A stretch of DNA of 64,000 bases from the NCBI RefSeq assembly GCF_022524485.1, contig NZ_JAKXMK010000039.1, positions 46,692 to 110,691 on the forward strand, written 5' to 3'. Of this stretch, positions 36,317 through 44,545 are shown piece by piece (the stretch's first letter is position 1; each line of letters begins with the position of its first letter). The notes under the pieces were generated by a model. It worked only from the letters and a program-made list of their open reading frames with translations. It ran no database searches and was not told the origin of the DNA. This DNA is from Pseudonocardia alaniniphila. GTDB lineage: Bacteria; Actinomycetota; Actinomycetes; Mycobacteriales; Pseudonocardiaceae. Both the position numbers and the translations under genes were made by a program.

Positions 36317-37465
36317 TCAGCCGCCGGAGTGCTCCAGCTCCGCCCCGAGCGGGACCGATGGATCCTCGGGGTCATCCAGCCAGTGTTCGGGCAGCACCAC
36401 GCGTCCCGGCGAGCCCTGGCGTCCGCGCGGCCCATCGGCGTCGGCCGGGAACTCCTGGTGCGGGTCGAGCTGTCCGAGCAGCTCGTCGAGCTCGTCCAGG
36501 CTGGCGACCAGGCCGAGCCTGCGGCGCAGCTCGGAGCCGACCGGGAAGCCCTTGAGGTACCACGCGATGTGCTTGCGCATGTCACGGATGCCCTTGTCGA
36601 CGCCCATGTGCTGCTGCAGGAGCACGGCGTGGCGGCGCATGGTGGCGGCCACCTGCCCGAGCGCCGGGGGAGCGGGCAGCGGGCGTCCGGCGAAGGCCGC
36701 TTCGAGGTCGCCGAACAGCCACGGGCGGCCCAGGCACCCGCGTCCGACGACCACGCCGTCGCACCCCGTGGCCGCCACCATCGCGATGGCGTCGGCGGCG
36801 CAGAAGATGTCGCCGTTGCCGAGCACGGGCAGCTCGGCGGGCAGCGACTCACGGAGCCGGGCGATTGCGGACCAGTCGGCCGTGCCGGAGTAGCGCTGCG
36901 CGGCGGTGCGGGCGTGCAACGCAACGGCAGCCACGCCGGCGTCGGCCGCGAGCCGTCCCGCGTCGAGGTAGGTGCGGTGCTCGTCGTTGATGCCGATGCG
37001 CATCTTGACCGTCACCGGGATCCGGCCGGCGTTGTCGACGGCGGCGCGCACGATCGCCTCGAACAGCCGGCGCTTGTACGGCAGCGCCGCGCCACCACCG
37101 CGGCGGGTGACCTTGGGTACCGGGCACCCGAAGTTCAGGTCCACGTGATCGGCGAGGTCGCGCTCGGCGACGATCCGGACGGCGGCCCCGACCGTCGCGG
37201 GATCCACCCCGTAGATCTGCATGGACCGCGGCTGCTCGTCCGGATCCATCGCGATCATGCGGAAGGTCAGCGGGTTGTTCTCCACCAGCCCGCGCGACGT
37301 GATCATCTCGCAGACGTAGAAGCCCGCGCCCTGCTCACGGCACAAGCGCCGAAAGCCCGCGTTCGTGATGCCGGCCATCGGCGCCAGCACCACGGGGGTG
37401 TCGGACGCGTACGGGCCGATGCGCAGCGGCTTCGGGCGCGTGGACGCGACAGTGGGGGCACTCAC
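36317..37465 (-). CDS. dusB: tRNA-dihydrouridine synthase
   Basis: A 382-residue FMN-dependent enzyme that reduces uridine in tRNA D-loops. FMN and substrate motifs are VVLAPMAGITNAGFRRLC near residue 28 and DLNFGCPVPKVTRRGGGAAL with the catalytic Cys. Later come VTVKMRIG and NGDIFCAADA. I start at GTG 37463-37465 (VSAPTVASTRPKPL). It lies 215 bp before tRNA-Lys on the other strand. Confidence 0.9.
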   Translation of the reverse strand: MSAPTVASTRPKPLRIGPYASDTPVVLAPMAGITNAGFRRLCREQGAGFYVCEMITSRGLVENNPLTFRMIAMDPDEQPRSMQIYGVDPATVGAAVRIVAERDLADHVDLNFGCPVPKVTRRGGGAALPYKRRLFEAIVRAAVDNAGRIPVTVKMRIGINDEHRTYLDAGRLAADAGVAAVALHARTAAQRYSGTADWSAIARLRESLPAELPVLGNGDIFCAADAIAMVAATGCDGVVVGRGCLGRPWLFGDLEAAFAGRPLPAPPALGQVAATMRRHAVLLQQHMGVDKGIRDMRKHIAWYLKGFPVGSELRRRLGLVASLDELDELLGQLDPHQEFPADADGPRGRQGSPGRVVLPEHWLDDPEDPSVPLGAELEHSGG

Positions 37466-37680
37466 GCTGTCCGATTGTCCTCGCCGTCGGAACCACACGG
37501 TGAAGCAGGCGGCGGGGAGGCCGGCGAGAATGGGACGTGTGGCGCGGATGGGACGAGACTGGCGCTTGACGTGCAGTGACGACGATCTCCCCGGGCGTAC
37601 CACGACCGAGTGAGTGCACGGGTCGAGATGCGGGGGTCGTAGTCTGGTGCGGCTGTCGTGCCCTGCGGGAGCGGCGGCAG

Positions 37681-37753
37681 GGGCCTCTAGCTCAATCGGC
37701 AGAGCAGCGGACTTTTAATCCGCGGGTTCAGGGTTCGATCCCCTGGGGGCCCA
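37681..37753 (+). tRNA. tRNA-Lys (anticodon TTT)
   Basis: All arms can be drawn. The acceptor is GGGCCTC with GGGGCCC (one G-U), the D-stem GCTC/GAGC, the anticodon stem GCGGA/TCCGC around CTTTTAA, and the T-arm CAGGG-TTCGATC-CCCTG. It is 73 nt without an encoded CCA. Anticodon TTT reads Lys codons. Its 3' 43 bases are the integration target for the following islands. Confidence 0.95.
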
Positions 37754-37754
37754 C
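37712..37754 (+). repeat. attL-like core: 3' 43 bp of tRNA-Lys (copy 1)
   Basis: From the anticodon loop to just past the discriminator base this 43-bp segment is repeated exactly at 49314-49356, and with changes at 54056 and 57837. Integrative elements commonly use the 3' end of a tRNA as attB, restoring the gene on entry. Confidence 0.85.
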
Positions 37755-37892
37755 GTTTGTCCTGCGAGAACGTTGGGACGCACTGGAAGATCTACTGATC
37801 TGGCCACTCTGGCTGCCGGAATCTCGCACCACGAGTGATCCCATGCGGGGTGCGATTGAGTTCGAGGTCGGTCCACGAGGTCTGACGCTTGC

Positions 37893-38137
37893 GACCGTCT
37901 CGTCGACGACCAACACCGCCTCGGCGTCGCCGAGGTGGCTGCTGACGTGATCACGCAGATCATCACGGGCTCCGTCGGTGTCCCACACCGCCCGGTGAGC
38001 AGGTGTTGCATGTCGTGTGGATCGGTGTCGCCGGCGTGCTCGGCGATCGTCCAACAGTTCTTGCGCGGCAGGTCAGCGAGCAGCCCCGCGCCACTGTCGA
38101 GGTACACGATCACGAAATCGGCGCTCAACCGGTGCAC
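37893..38137 (-). pseudogene. IS701-family transposase fragment, frameshifted
   Basis: In two overlapping minus-strand frames one reads LADLPRKNCWTIAEHAGD then GARDDLRDHVSSHLGDAEAV and LVVDET. This is the N-terminal order of IS701-type DDE transposases (ERKNGWQLAEHAGD, VRDDLRGYVVEHLGD, LVIDETG). The frame changes near 38000, and homology ends after VDET, so it is a broken remnant. It lies 140 bp inside the tRNA-Lys junction. The sequence from 38138 to 38374 holds no gene that I can recognise. Confidence 0.6.
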
Positions 38138-38374
38138 ATCCGCGCTCCCTCGACGACGTTGTCCGTCCCGGTGGCCGAGGCGAGGTCGGGCGTGACGTCG
38201 TAGGAGAGCGCGACCCGGGCGCTCCGCCCATAGGCTGCTCTCGTAGCCCGAAACCGTCGGCCCCCGGCCGCCCCCTGCGCCGGTCCGTTTCCGGTGCAGG
38301 AGGCGATGAGGGCGAGTACAGCCACGAGAGCAGCAACGCCCAGCGAGACCTGGGCGTGCGACCCTCGGGTGGCC

Positions 38375-39754
38375 TCATGCGGCGAGCGTCTCCTTACCGA
38401 TGGAGGCGTCCTTGATCACACGGGTCAGGATGGCGAGAGCGATGTCCATGACCTCGGCGGTGACGTTGAGCGGCGGCAGCATGCGCACCACGCAGTCGTC
38501 GCGGCCGCCGAGTTCGAGGATGAGCCCGGCCCGCAGCGCCCGCTCCTGCACTTCTTCCGCCAGCCGGCCGGCGGTGCGGCCGTCGCCCGGTGCGACGAGC
38601 TCGACCCCCCACATCAGGCCGAGTCCCCGGACCTCGCGGACTGCGGGGTTGGCGCTCAGCGGTTCGAGGGCGCGGGCGACCTGCTCGCCTCGTGCCCGCA
38701 CGTTGTCGAGCAGGTAGTCCCGGCGGACCAACTCGATGGCCTTGGCGCCTGCGGCGAAGGCGAGCTGGTTGCCGCGGAAGGTTCCGGTGTGCGCTCCCGG
38801 GGCCCAGACGTCGAGGTCCTGGTTGTAGATGATGACGGCGATGGGCAGGCCCATGCCGCTGAGTGCCTTCGAGGCCACGATGATGTCCGGCTCGATGTCG
38901 TACTGCTCGAAGGCGAACCAGGTTCCGGTGCGGCCGCCGCCGGTCTGCACCTCGTCGATGATCAGCGGGATGCCCAGGTCCCGGGTCAGTTTCCGCACCC
39001 GCTGCGCGAATAGCAGGGTGGCGGGGTTGACGCCGCCCTCGCCCTGCACCAGCTCCATGATCACCGCAGCCGGCAGCGGGATGCCGCCGTTGGGGTCGGT
39101 CAGCGCCTCCTCCAGCAGCGCAGCGCAGGTCGCGTCCCAGGTGGTCGGGTCGATGCCGTCGGGGACGCCGCCGGTGGGGTAGGGGAAGAAGTGCACGCCG
39201 GGCACGCCGTTGGCGATGGGGGTCTTGGTGGAGAGGCTGCCGGTCACGGCCATGCCGGCGTGGGTCGTGCCGTGGAACCCGCCCCGGAACGCGATGATGT
39301 CGCCGCGACCGGTAGCGGTCTTGGCCAGCTTGATCGCCGCGTCCACGGCATTGGCTCCGGTCGGGCCACAGAAGTGAATCTTCATGTGGTCCCGCATCGG
39401 TTCGGGCAGCATGGATAGCTGGGCCTCGGTGAAGGCGTCCTTGGCCGGCGAGGGCATATCGAGGCCATGGGTGAAAACGGACATCTGCCGCGTCGCGGCC
39501 TCCACAAGCTCGGGGTGGTTGTGTCCGAATGAGAGCACGCCGGCGCCGGCGAGGAAGTCGATGAACACATTGCCGTCGAGGTCACGGATGTAGCTGCCCT
39601 GGGCCTCGGCGACGGCGAACGGGAAGTGCCGTGGGTAGACGCGGGCGGCCGACTCGTAGCGTTCCTGGCGGGCGAGCAGTTCGGCGGAGCGCGGGCCCGG
39701 CAGCGACGTCGTCACTTGCGGCTGCCCAGAGGCTGACCAAGCTGTGGTGGACAT
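38375..39754 (-). CDS. Diaminobutyrate--2-oxoglutarate transaminase-like class III aminotransferase
   Basis: A 459-residue PLP enzyme. Substrate and PLP motifs are FCGPTGANAVDAAIKLAK, FRGGFHGTTHAGMAVTGS, LIIDEVQTGGGRTGTWFAFE and the Schiff-base lysine in VASKALSGMGLP. ELVQGEGGVNPA and GTFRGNQLAFAAG are typical of the DABA/EctB group, which makes L-2,4-diaminobutyrate from aspartate semialdehyde and glutamate. No ectA or ectC lies near, so ectoine is not the product. ATG 39754 follows AGGGAG. In this island it probably supplies the monomer for the polyamide synthetase at 44546. Confidence 0.82.
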   Translation of the reverse strand: MSTTAWSASGQPQVTTSLPGPRSAELLARQERYESAARVYPRHFPFAVAEAQGSYIRDLDGNVFIDFLAGAGVLSFGHNHPELVEAATRQMSVFTHGLDMPSPAKDAFTEAQLSMLPEPMRDHMKIHFCGPTGANAVDAAIKLAKTATGRGDIIAFRGGFHGTTHAGMAVTGSLSTKTPIANGVPGVHFFPYPTGGVPDGIDPTTWDATCAALLEEALTDPNGGIPLPAAVIMELVQGEGGVNPATLLFAQRVRKLTRDLGIPLIIDEVQTGGGRTGTWFAFEQYDIEPDIIVASKALSGMGLPIAVIIYNQDLDVWAPGAHTGTFRGNQLAFAAGAKAIELVRRDYLLDNVRARGEQVARALEPLSANPAVREVRGLGLMWGVELVAPGDGRTAGRLAEEVQERALRAGLILELGGRDDCVVRMLPPLNVTAEVMDIALAILTRVIKDASIGKETLAA

Positions 39755-40788
39755 GTGATCTCCCTTCAGTCAAATGAACAAGACCCTGGTGAACCAGGGA
39801 CTGGGACCGGGCAGACTGCGGCTGGCATCGGCGCGGGAGCCGCCCCGCCCGGTACCGGGGTGGTCACGGGCTTCGGGCACCACGTAGAAGCCGCCCGGAG
39901 CCACGGAGAAGCTGCCAGCGTCAGCACTGGGGCCGGCGGCTAAGACGGGTCCCCACCTCTGCGAGTCGAGCTGCCGCTATGAGACAAAAACGCTCTTCGT
40001 GGCCACCCGGCTCGCAAATTTCATCGGTTCATCTTCTCCTTCTGCACGTAATCGGTTCATTCGCTTTCCACGTGACTGGTCAGGTACTCCGCTGTGATGG
40101 TCGCAGGCACGGAGAGCCGGGCCCGCAAGTAGAGAGGAGCCTCGACGTTGCCCGGATACATGGCCCGGGCCCAAGTTTCGCCGCGTTACAAATCACCCCG
40201 TTCGGGTGTATTAGAGGCGATTGACTGAATTGATGGAACCCGGCTTCACCGGAAAGAGCAGGCAGGGCCTACGCGACTTCTGGAACCTGTGGCACGACGC
40301 CTTCTCCGACAGCGCGTGACGACCAAGCCGGTGGTGGCCGAGGGCCCACGATCGCCCAGGCGTCGACGTTCCAGGGCACCCACACCGGCTCGCTGACGAC
40401 CCGCGGCGGTACCCGGGTTGCGACCCGGCGCCAGGCGAGCGCCGCGTTCGTGATGATGCGCGGAGCGTGCCGTCCCGACGGGCCTTGTACCTCGACCAAG
40501 TCGACCTGCTCGGGATCGTACGGGGCGCGGCGGGCGGCAGCCGACCCGCTGATCCGCACCCGGCCTTGCAGGCGCAAGACCGCCACAGACCCGCAACGAC
40601 GTGACCGGGCGGCAGCGGCAAGGCCTGCCGCTATTCCTGGACCATCCCGCTGCCGCCGACATGGCCAATCAGTGAACACGACATGTCGGGCCATTGTGCC
40701 CGTAGTGCAGTGCACCCCAGCCAAGCAGATGTGCGATCTCTCTGACGTCGACAGGCGGCGCCCAGCCAATGGTCAGTACCACATCGAG
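39755..40788. other. 1-kb gap without recognised gene
   Basis: Upstream of the aminotransferase and downstream of the secreted-repeat gene I see no gene I can name. A minus-strand frame (about 40270-40600) reads YDPEQVDLVEVQGP and later SEPVWVPWNVDAWAIVGP, which looks protein-like. No family is recognised and no good start is seen, so it may be a remnant. The stretch 39960-40230 is more AT-rich than its surroundings. Confidence 0.4.
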
Positions 40789-41871
40789 CTACCGCTGGAT
40801 TTTTTCACCAGTGGGGGAAATGGCGAACCAGGTGCCATCGACGCCCTGGCCGTTCGCGTCGCCCGGGTTGTGGTCGCCGCTGTAGTAGTACATCGGCCAG
40901 CCGCCCAGGGTGACCTGGCGAGTGCCATCCTCTCGATTGAGGATGCCGACCCGGGCGGTGGCCACGCCGTCGACGAAGATCCGGCCGCCCTGCTGAACCA
41001 GCACCGGCTCCCACGTCTGCACGCAGGCTCCAGTGCAGTTCGACTTCGGCGGCTTGGCCGTGTCCTTGTCGAACCGGTACATGGTACGGCCCACCGCGTT
41101 GTGCACGATCGGGTTCAGTCCACCGGCCGAACCTGCGGCCAGCTGCACCCATTTCATTGCGGCCGGGCTGTTGCTCGGGCCCTGGTAGAAGTCTCCGGTG
41201 TTGGGTGCGGCGTTGTTCTGTTGTGCGGTGCCGGGCGTGTAGGTCAGCCCCGACTGCTGGTCGGTATCGGTCTGCGAGAGAACGGCCTTGGAGCCGTCGG
41301 GCGCGATGGCGAACCAGGTGCCGTCGACGCCCTGGCCGTTGATATCACCGGCCTTGGAATCGCCACTGAAAAGGTACATCGGCCAGCCGTTCAGCGTCGC
41401 CTGATCGGTGCCGTCGGTGCGCTTCACCGACCCGATCAACGTATCGTCCACCCCTTCGACGAACACCTTGGCGCTGCCCTCGACCAGCAGCGGGAGCCAC
41501 TTCTGTGCGCAGTCTCCGTCGCAGTTCGACTTCGGCGGGTTTGCGGTGTCCTTGTCGAACCGGTAGACGGTCCGCCCAGTAGCGTTGACCACCGCCGGGT
41601 TGAGCGGGCCCGCTGTGGCCGCGGTGAGCTGTATCCACGCCCTCGCCGGCGGATCGGTGCGCGATCCAGTATAAAAGTCGCCGGTGTCAGTCGACGCATT
41701 GTTCTGTTGCGCGGTTCCGCTGATCAGCTGCAATTGCACAGCCGAGGTGGCCCCAGCCGCTTGCGGCTGCGCCGGGGCGCCGGCCACGTCCGACCCGTTC
41801 CGGGCGAAGAAGAAGACCCCGGCGACGACGACGAGCAGGACGATAATTGTGACCCCGCGTTTCAGACTCAC
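40789..41871 (-). CDS. Secreted/anchored Lipoprotein_15-repeat protein
   Basis: A 360-residue protein with an N-terminal membrane segment (VTIIVLLVVVAGVFFFA). Two large tandem units each contain GRTVYRFDKDT.NPPKSNC-type and GWPMY.FSGD-type repeats. These recur as KSNCDGDCAQKW / KSNCTGACVQTW and GQGVDGTWFAI.P. This is the 'secreted repeat of unknown function' family (SCO0930-like). Each unit has CxGxC cysteine pairs likely to bridge. It lies 58 bp after the Hsp70/propeller gene on the same strand and probably forms an operon with it. Confidence 0.8.
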   Translation of the reverse strand: MSLKRGVTIIVLLVVVAGVFFFARNGSDVAGAPAQPQAAGATSAVQLQLISGTAQQNNASTDTGDFYTGSRTDPPARAWIQLTAATAGPLNPAVVNATGRTVYRFDKDTANPPKSNCDGDCAQKWLPLLVEGSAKVFVEGVDDTLIGSVKRTDGTDQATLNGWPMYLFSGDSKAGDINGQGVDGTWFAIAPDGSKAVLSQTDTDQQSGLTYTPGTAQQNNAAPNTGDFYQGPSNSPAAMKWVQLAAGSAGGLNPIVHNAVGRTMYRFDKDTAKPPKSNCTGACVQTWEPVLVQQGGRIFVDGVATARVGILNREDGTRQVTLGGWPMYYYSGDHNPGDANGQGVDGTWFAISPTGEKIQR

Positions 41872-41929
41872 CTCAGGGCGCCTTTCGAAATCGAAGCCAT
41901 AATGATGAACACCAAGTAGGTTTTTCGGA

Positions 41930-44158
41930 TCAGTCGGTCAGATCAAGTGACGTCAGTGTGCTGCTCGTCAGATTGGTCACATATGCCCGCGATCCGTCGG
42001 GCAGCACACTGATACTGGTCGGCGTCTGCGCGGTGGGCACCGTCGCGGTGACCTTGCCGGTTGCGGGATCGATGGTGGAGACGGTGTTGTCTCCGTCGTT
42101 CACCACGTAAAGAAATCGGCCGTCCGCCGCCCAGGCGAGCGCCTGTGGATGTTGACCAACCGGGATTGTGGTGGTCACGGTGTCCGTGCCGGCGTCGAGC
42201 AGGGTGACCGAGTTGCCGTTGAAGTTGGCGACAGCCAGCAGCGGCTGCCGCGGGTTCACCGCGACGGCATTCGGGGCGGCCCCGACCGGGACCTGGCCGG
42301 TGATCTTGCCGGAGGCAGGGTCCAGGACGCTGATCAGGTTGGCGCCGCGATTGACGACGTACGCCTTACGCCCGTCGACGGACAGCTCTACCCAGCTCGG
42401 GTCCGGCTGGACCGGGGTCTGTCCGGTCACCTGCAACGAAACGGTATCGATCGTCCACACACTCTCCGGGTTGTGCACCGGCACGATCAGCCTCCGGGAG
42501 TCCGCGGTGACTGCCAGCCGGTATGGCTGACCAGCCACCGGAATCTGCCCGAGCACCTGGTTCGTGCTGGTGTCCAGCACCGCGATCTCAGAGCCAGAGC
42601 CGGAGACGTCGAAGATGCTGACGTAAAGCCGGGTGCCATCCGGAGAGAAGGTCAGGAACTGGGGTGGGCCATCGGGAATCGGCACTGTGGCCAGGTTCGT
42701 GTTGGTCGTGGTGTCCAGCACGTTGAGTTCCTTGGCGTCGCCGTTGGCCACGTAGAGCAGTCGCCCATTGGGGGAGACAGCGGCGAACCCCGGGGTGTCA
42801 CCGGCTGGGAGTGGGCTGCCGGCCGTCGGGATCGGCACGCTGGCCAGCGGCGGAGTTTTCGAGATCGGGGCCGTCGCAGCGGCCGCCTGGACATCGGAAC
42901 CCGCCCCGGAGCCCACGATGCGCGGGACGGCGAACACCGCGCCGCCAATTGCTGCCAGCACCACCGCCGCCGCCACGGCGGCGGGCCAGCGCCTTGGCCG
43001 GGTCGACCCGCCGGTTCTGCCCCGTTCCGGCGAGTCGGCTTTCTTGCCGCCCTTCGCGGCAGTGTCGGTGCTGCGCTGGGTGAGCGCCTGCTCACCCCTC
43101 TGGGCCCTGGCCACGACGGCCGCGCCCAGCGCCACCGCGTACTTCGGATGCGTGTCCACCACGGTCGGCCGGCCCAGCGCCTCGGACACCATCCGCGCCA
43201 CCAGCGGGATCCGCGACGATCCGCCGACGAGCAACACTCCGCTCAGATCTGCTGGCGTGACCTGAGCCGATGCCAGCGCCCGGGTCAGCGCCGTGATGCT
43301 CGACTCGATCGGGACCTTGATCATGTCCTCGAACTCGGCGCGGGTCAGTCGGACCTCGAACTGCCGGCCGGGCAGGAATACCGGGATGACGGTCTCGGTG
43401 TCCCGGGAAAGCGTCTCCTTGGCCAGCACGCAGTCCTGCCGCAGCCGGTCCAGCGCCACGGCCGCCTGGGGGTCCCGTCGGTCCAGCGCGTCCAGCGCCC
43501 CGCCCCCGACGACGTTGACGTGGGAGAGGATCGCCTCGTCGAAGTCGATGCCGCCGAGCCGCTCGATCCCCTCCGGCATGCCGAGGATCTCCACCCCGGC
43601 CGGGCCGCTGCGCAGCACGGTCGCGTCGAACGTCCCGCCGCCGAGGTCGTACACGGCCACCAACTCACCGTCGGCGAGCCGTCGGGATGACGCGTAGTGG
43701 GCGGCCGCCCCCTCCGGCTCCGTGATCAACCCGACGTCGGTCAGCCCGATCATCCCGGGCACCTCTTCGAGAAGACCTCGGCGAAACGGGCCCCAGTTCG
43801 CAGGGTGGGTCAGCACTACGCGGCCCGGCGGCTCACCCTCGGTCTCGGTCACCTTACGGATCACGTCACCCAGAACCGCACCGATCAGTTCACTGACCGT
43901 GTATTCGGTGCCGGCTAACATTACCGGAGTCGGGTCACCGAGCCGCCGCTTGAATTCCCGCACGACCCGTTCCGGGTTGCTGACCGCGCGCCTGTTCGCG
44001 GCATCTCCGGAAATCAGTTGCCCGTCGTCAGCCCGGTAAACGACGGACGGTGTCACCACCGACCTGTCGCCCAGGGTGAACATCTCCGCCTGGTTCGGCC
44101 GCGCCACTGCCGCGGCCACGAATGTGGTGCCTAGATCGACGCCAAGATCGTACGTCAC
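41930..44158 (-). CDS. Membrane Hsp70 ATPase fused to extracellular beta-propeller
   Basis: A 742-residue fusion. Residues 1-360 are a DnaK-type actin-fold ATPase with phosphate-1 VDLGTTFVAAAV, phosphate-2 VYDLGGGTFDATV (about 169-181) and the adenosine motif VLLVGGSSRIPLV (308-320). No substrate-binding domain follows. A linker and one transmembrane helix (about 391-414) lead to a YncE-like seven-bladed propeller from about 435 to the end. Blades carry repeats such as SPNGRLLYVANGDAKELNVL and AADGRFLYVVNDGDNTVSTI. Topology puts the ATPase inside and the propeller outside. It is divergent from the NRPS. Function unknown; coupling ATP state to extracellular binding is an inference. Confidence 0.82.
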   Translation of the reverse strand: MTYDLGVDLGTTFVAAAVARPNQAEMFTLGDRSVVTPSVVYRADDGQLISGDAANRRAVSNPERVVREFKRRLGDPTPVMLAGTEYTVSELIGAVLGDVIRKVTETEGEPPGRVVLTHPANWGPFRRGLLEEVPGMIGLTDVGLITEPEGAAAHYASSRRLADGELVAVYDLGGGTFDATVLRSGPAGVEILGMPEGIERLGGIDFDEAILSHVNVVGGGALDALDRRDPQAAVALDRLRQDCVLAKETLSRDTETVIPVFLPGRQFEVRLTRAEFEDMIKVPIESSITALTRALASAQVTPADLSGVLLVGGSSRIPLVARMVSEALGRPTVVDTHPKYAVALGAAVVARAQRGEQALTQRSTDTAAKGGKKADSPERGRTGGSTRPRRWPAAVAAAVVLAAIGGAVFAVPRIVGSGAGSDVQAAAATAPISKTPPLASVPIPTAGSPLPAGDTPGFAAVSPNGRLLYVANGDAKELNVLDTTTNTNLATVPIPDGPPQFLTFSPDGTRLYVSIFDVSGSGSEIAVLDTSTNQVLGQIPVAGQPYRLAVTADSRRLIVPVHNPESVWTIDTVSLQVTGQTPVQPDPSWVELSVDGRKAYVVNRGANLISVLDPASGKITGQVPVGAAPNAVAVNPRQPLLAVANFNGNSVTLLDAGTDTVTTTIPVGQHPQALAWAADGRFLYVVNDGDNTVSTIDPATGKVTATVPTAQTPTSISVLPDGSRAYVTNLTSSTLTSLDLTD

Positions 44159-44545
44159 GCCATCCGTCCCCTGAGCCCCCCGCGGAGATCACTCGCCGAC
44201 CCCCCACCTGCACGATCAACCGCCGCACGCACAGTCTTCCCGTCTTGACCGGGACAAAAGGCGTAAGAAGTTGTTGCGAAGCTTAGCAGCATGCATAACC
44301 GCAAGATCGCGGGAGTGCAACACGCACGATGAGCAGCAAAGCATTGTTTCCATGTGTGAAACACTCAATTCGGACAAGATCGACAAACCGTGCAGGCTCG
44401 CATCAAGAGATGTCGTTGAGCTGCCCCAATTCCTTCTTGGGGGACTTCTGGACTACGCTCACCACCCGCTTCCCACGCATACGTCATAAAGATGCCTGAC
44501 GTTTGACGTACCGATATAGAGTTGTGACCTCCGTGGAGATGGATC
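44159..44545. other. Divergent promoter region between Hsp70/propeller and NRPS genes
   Basis: A 387-bp gap, more AT-rich than the neighbouring genes. Both large island genes start from it in opposite directions. CCTGACGTTTGACGTACC near 44496-44513 contains two TGACGT-like half-sites and a TTGACG that could be a -35. No clear matching -10 is seen. I cannot define an operator. Confidence 0.4.

Noticed and set aside
38125..38325. 66-codon lipoprotein-like frame (MAVLALIASC)
   Set aside because: No ribosome site or homology is seen; it abuts an IS701 relic and may be chance.
38375..39754. Aminotransferase as part of ectoine synthesis (EctB)
   Set aside because: No ectA, ectC or ectD is adjacent; the Pls-like synthetase in the same segment gives a better context.
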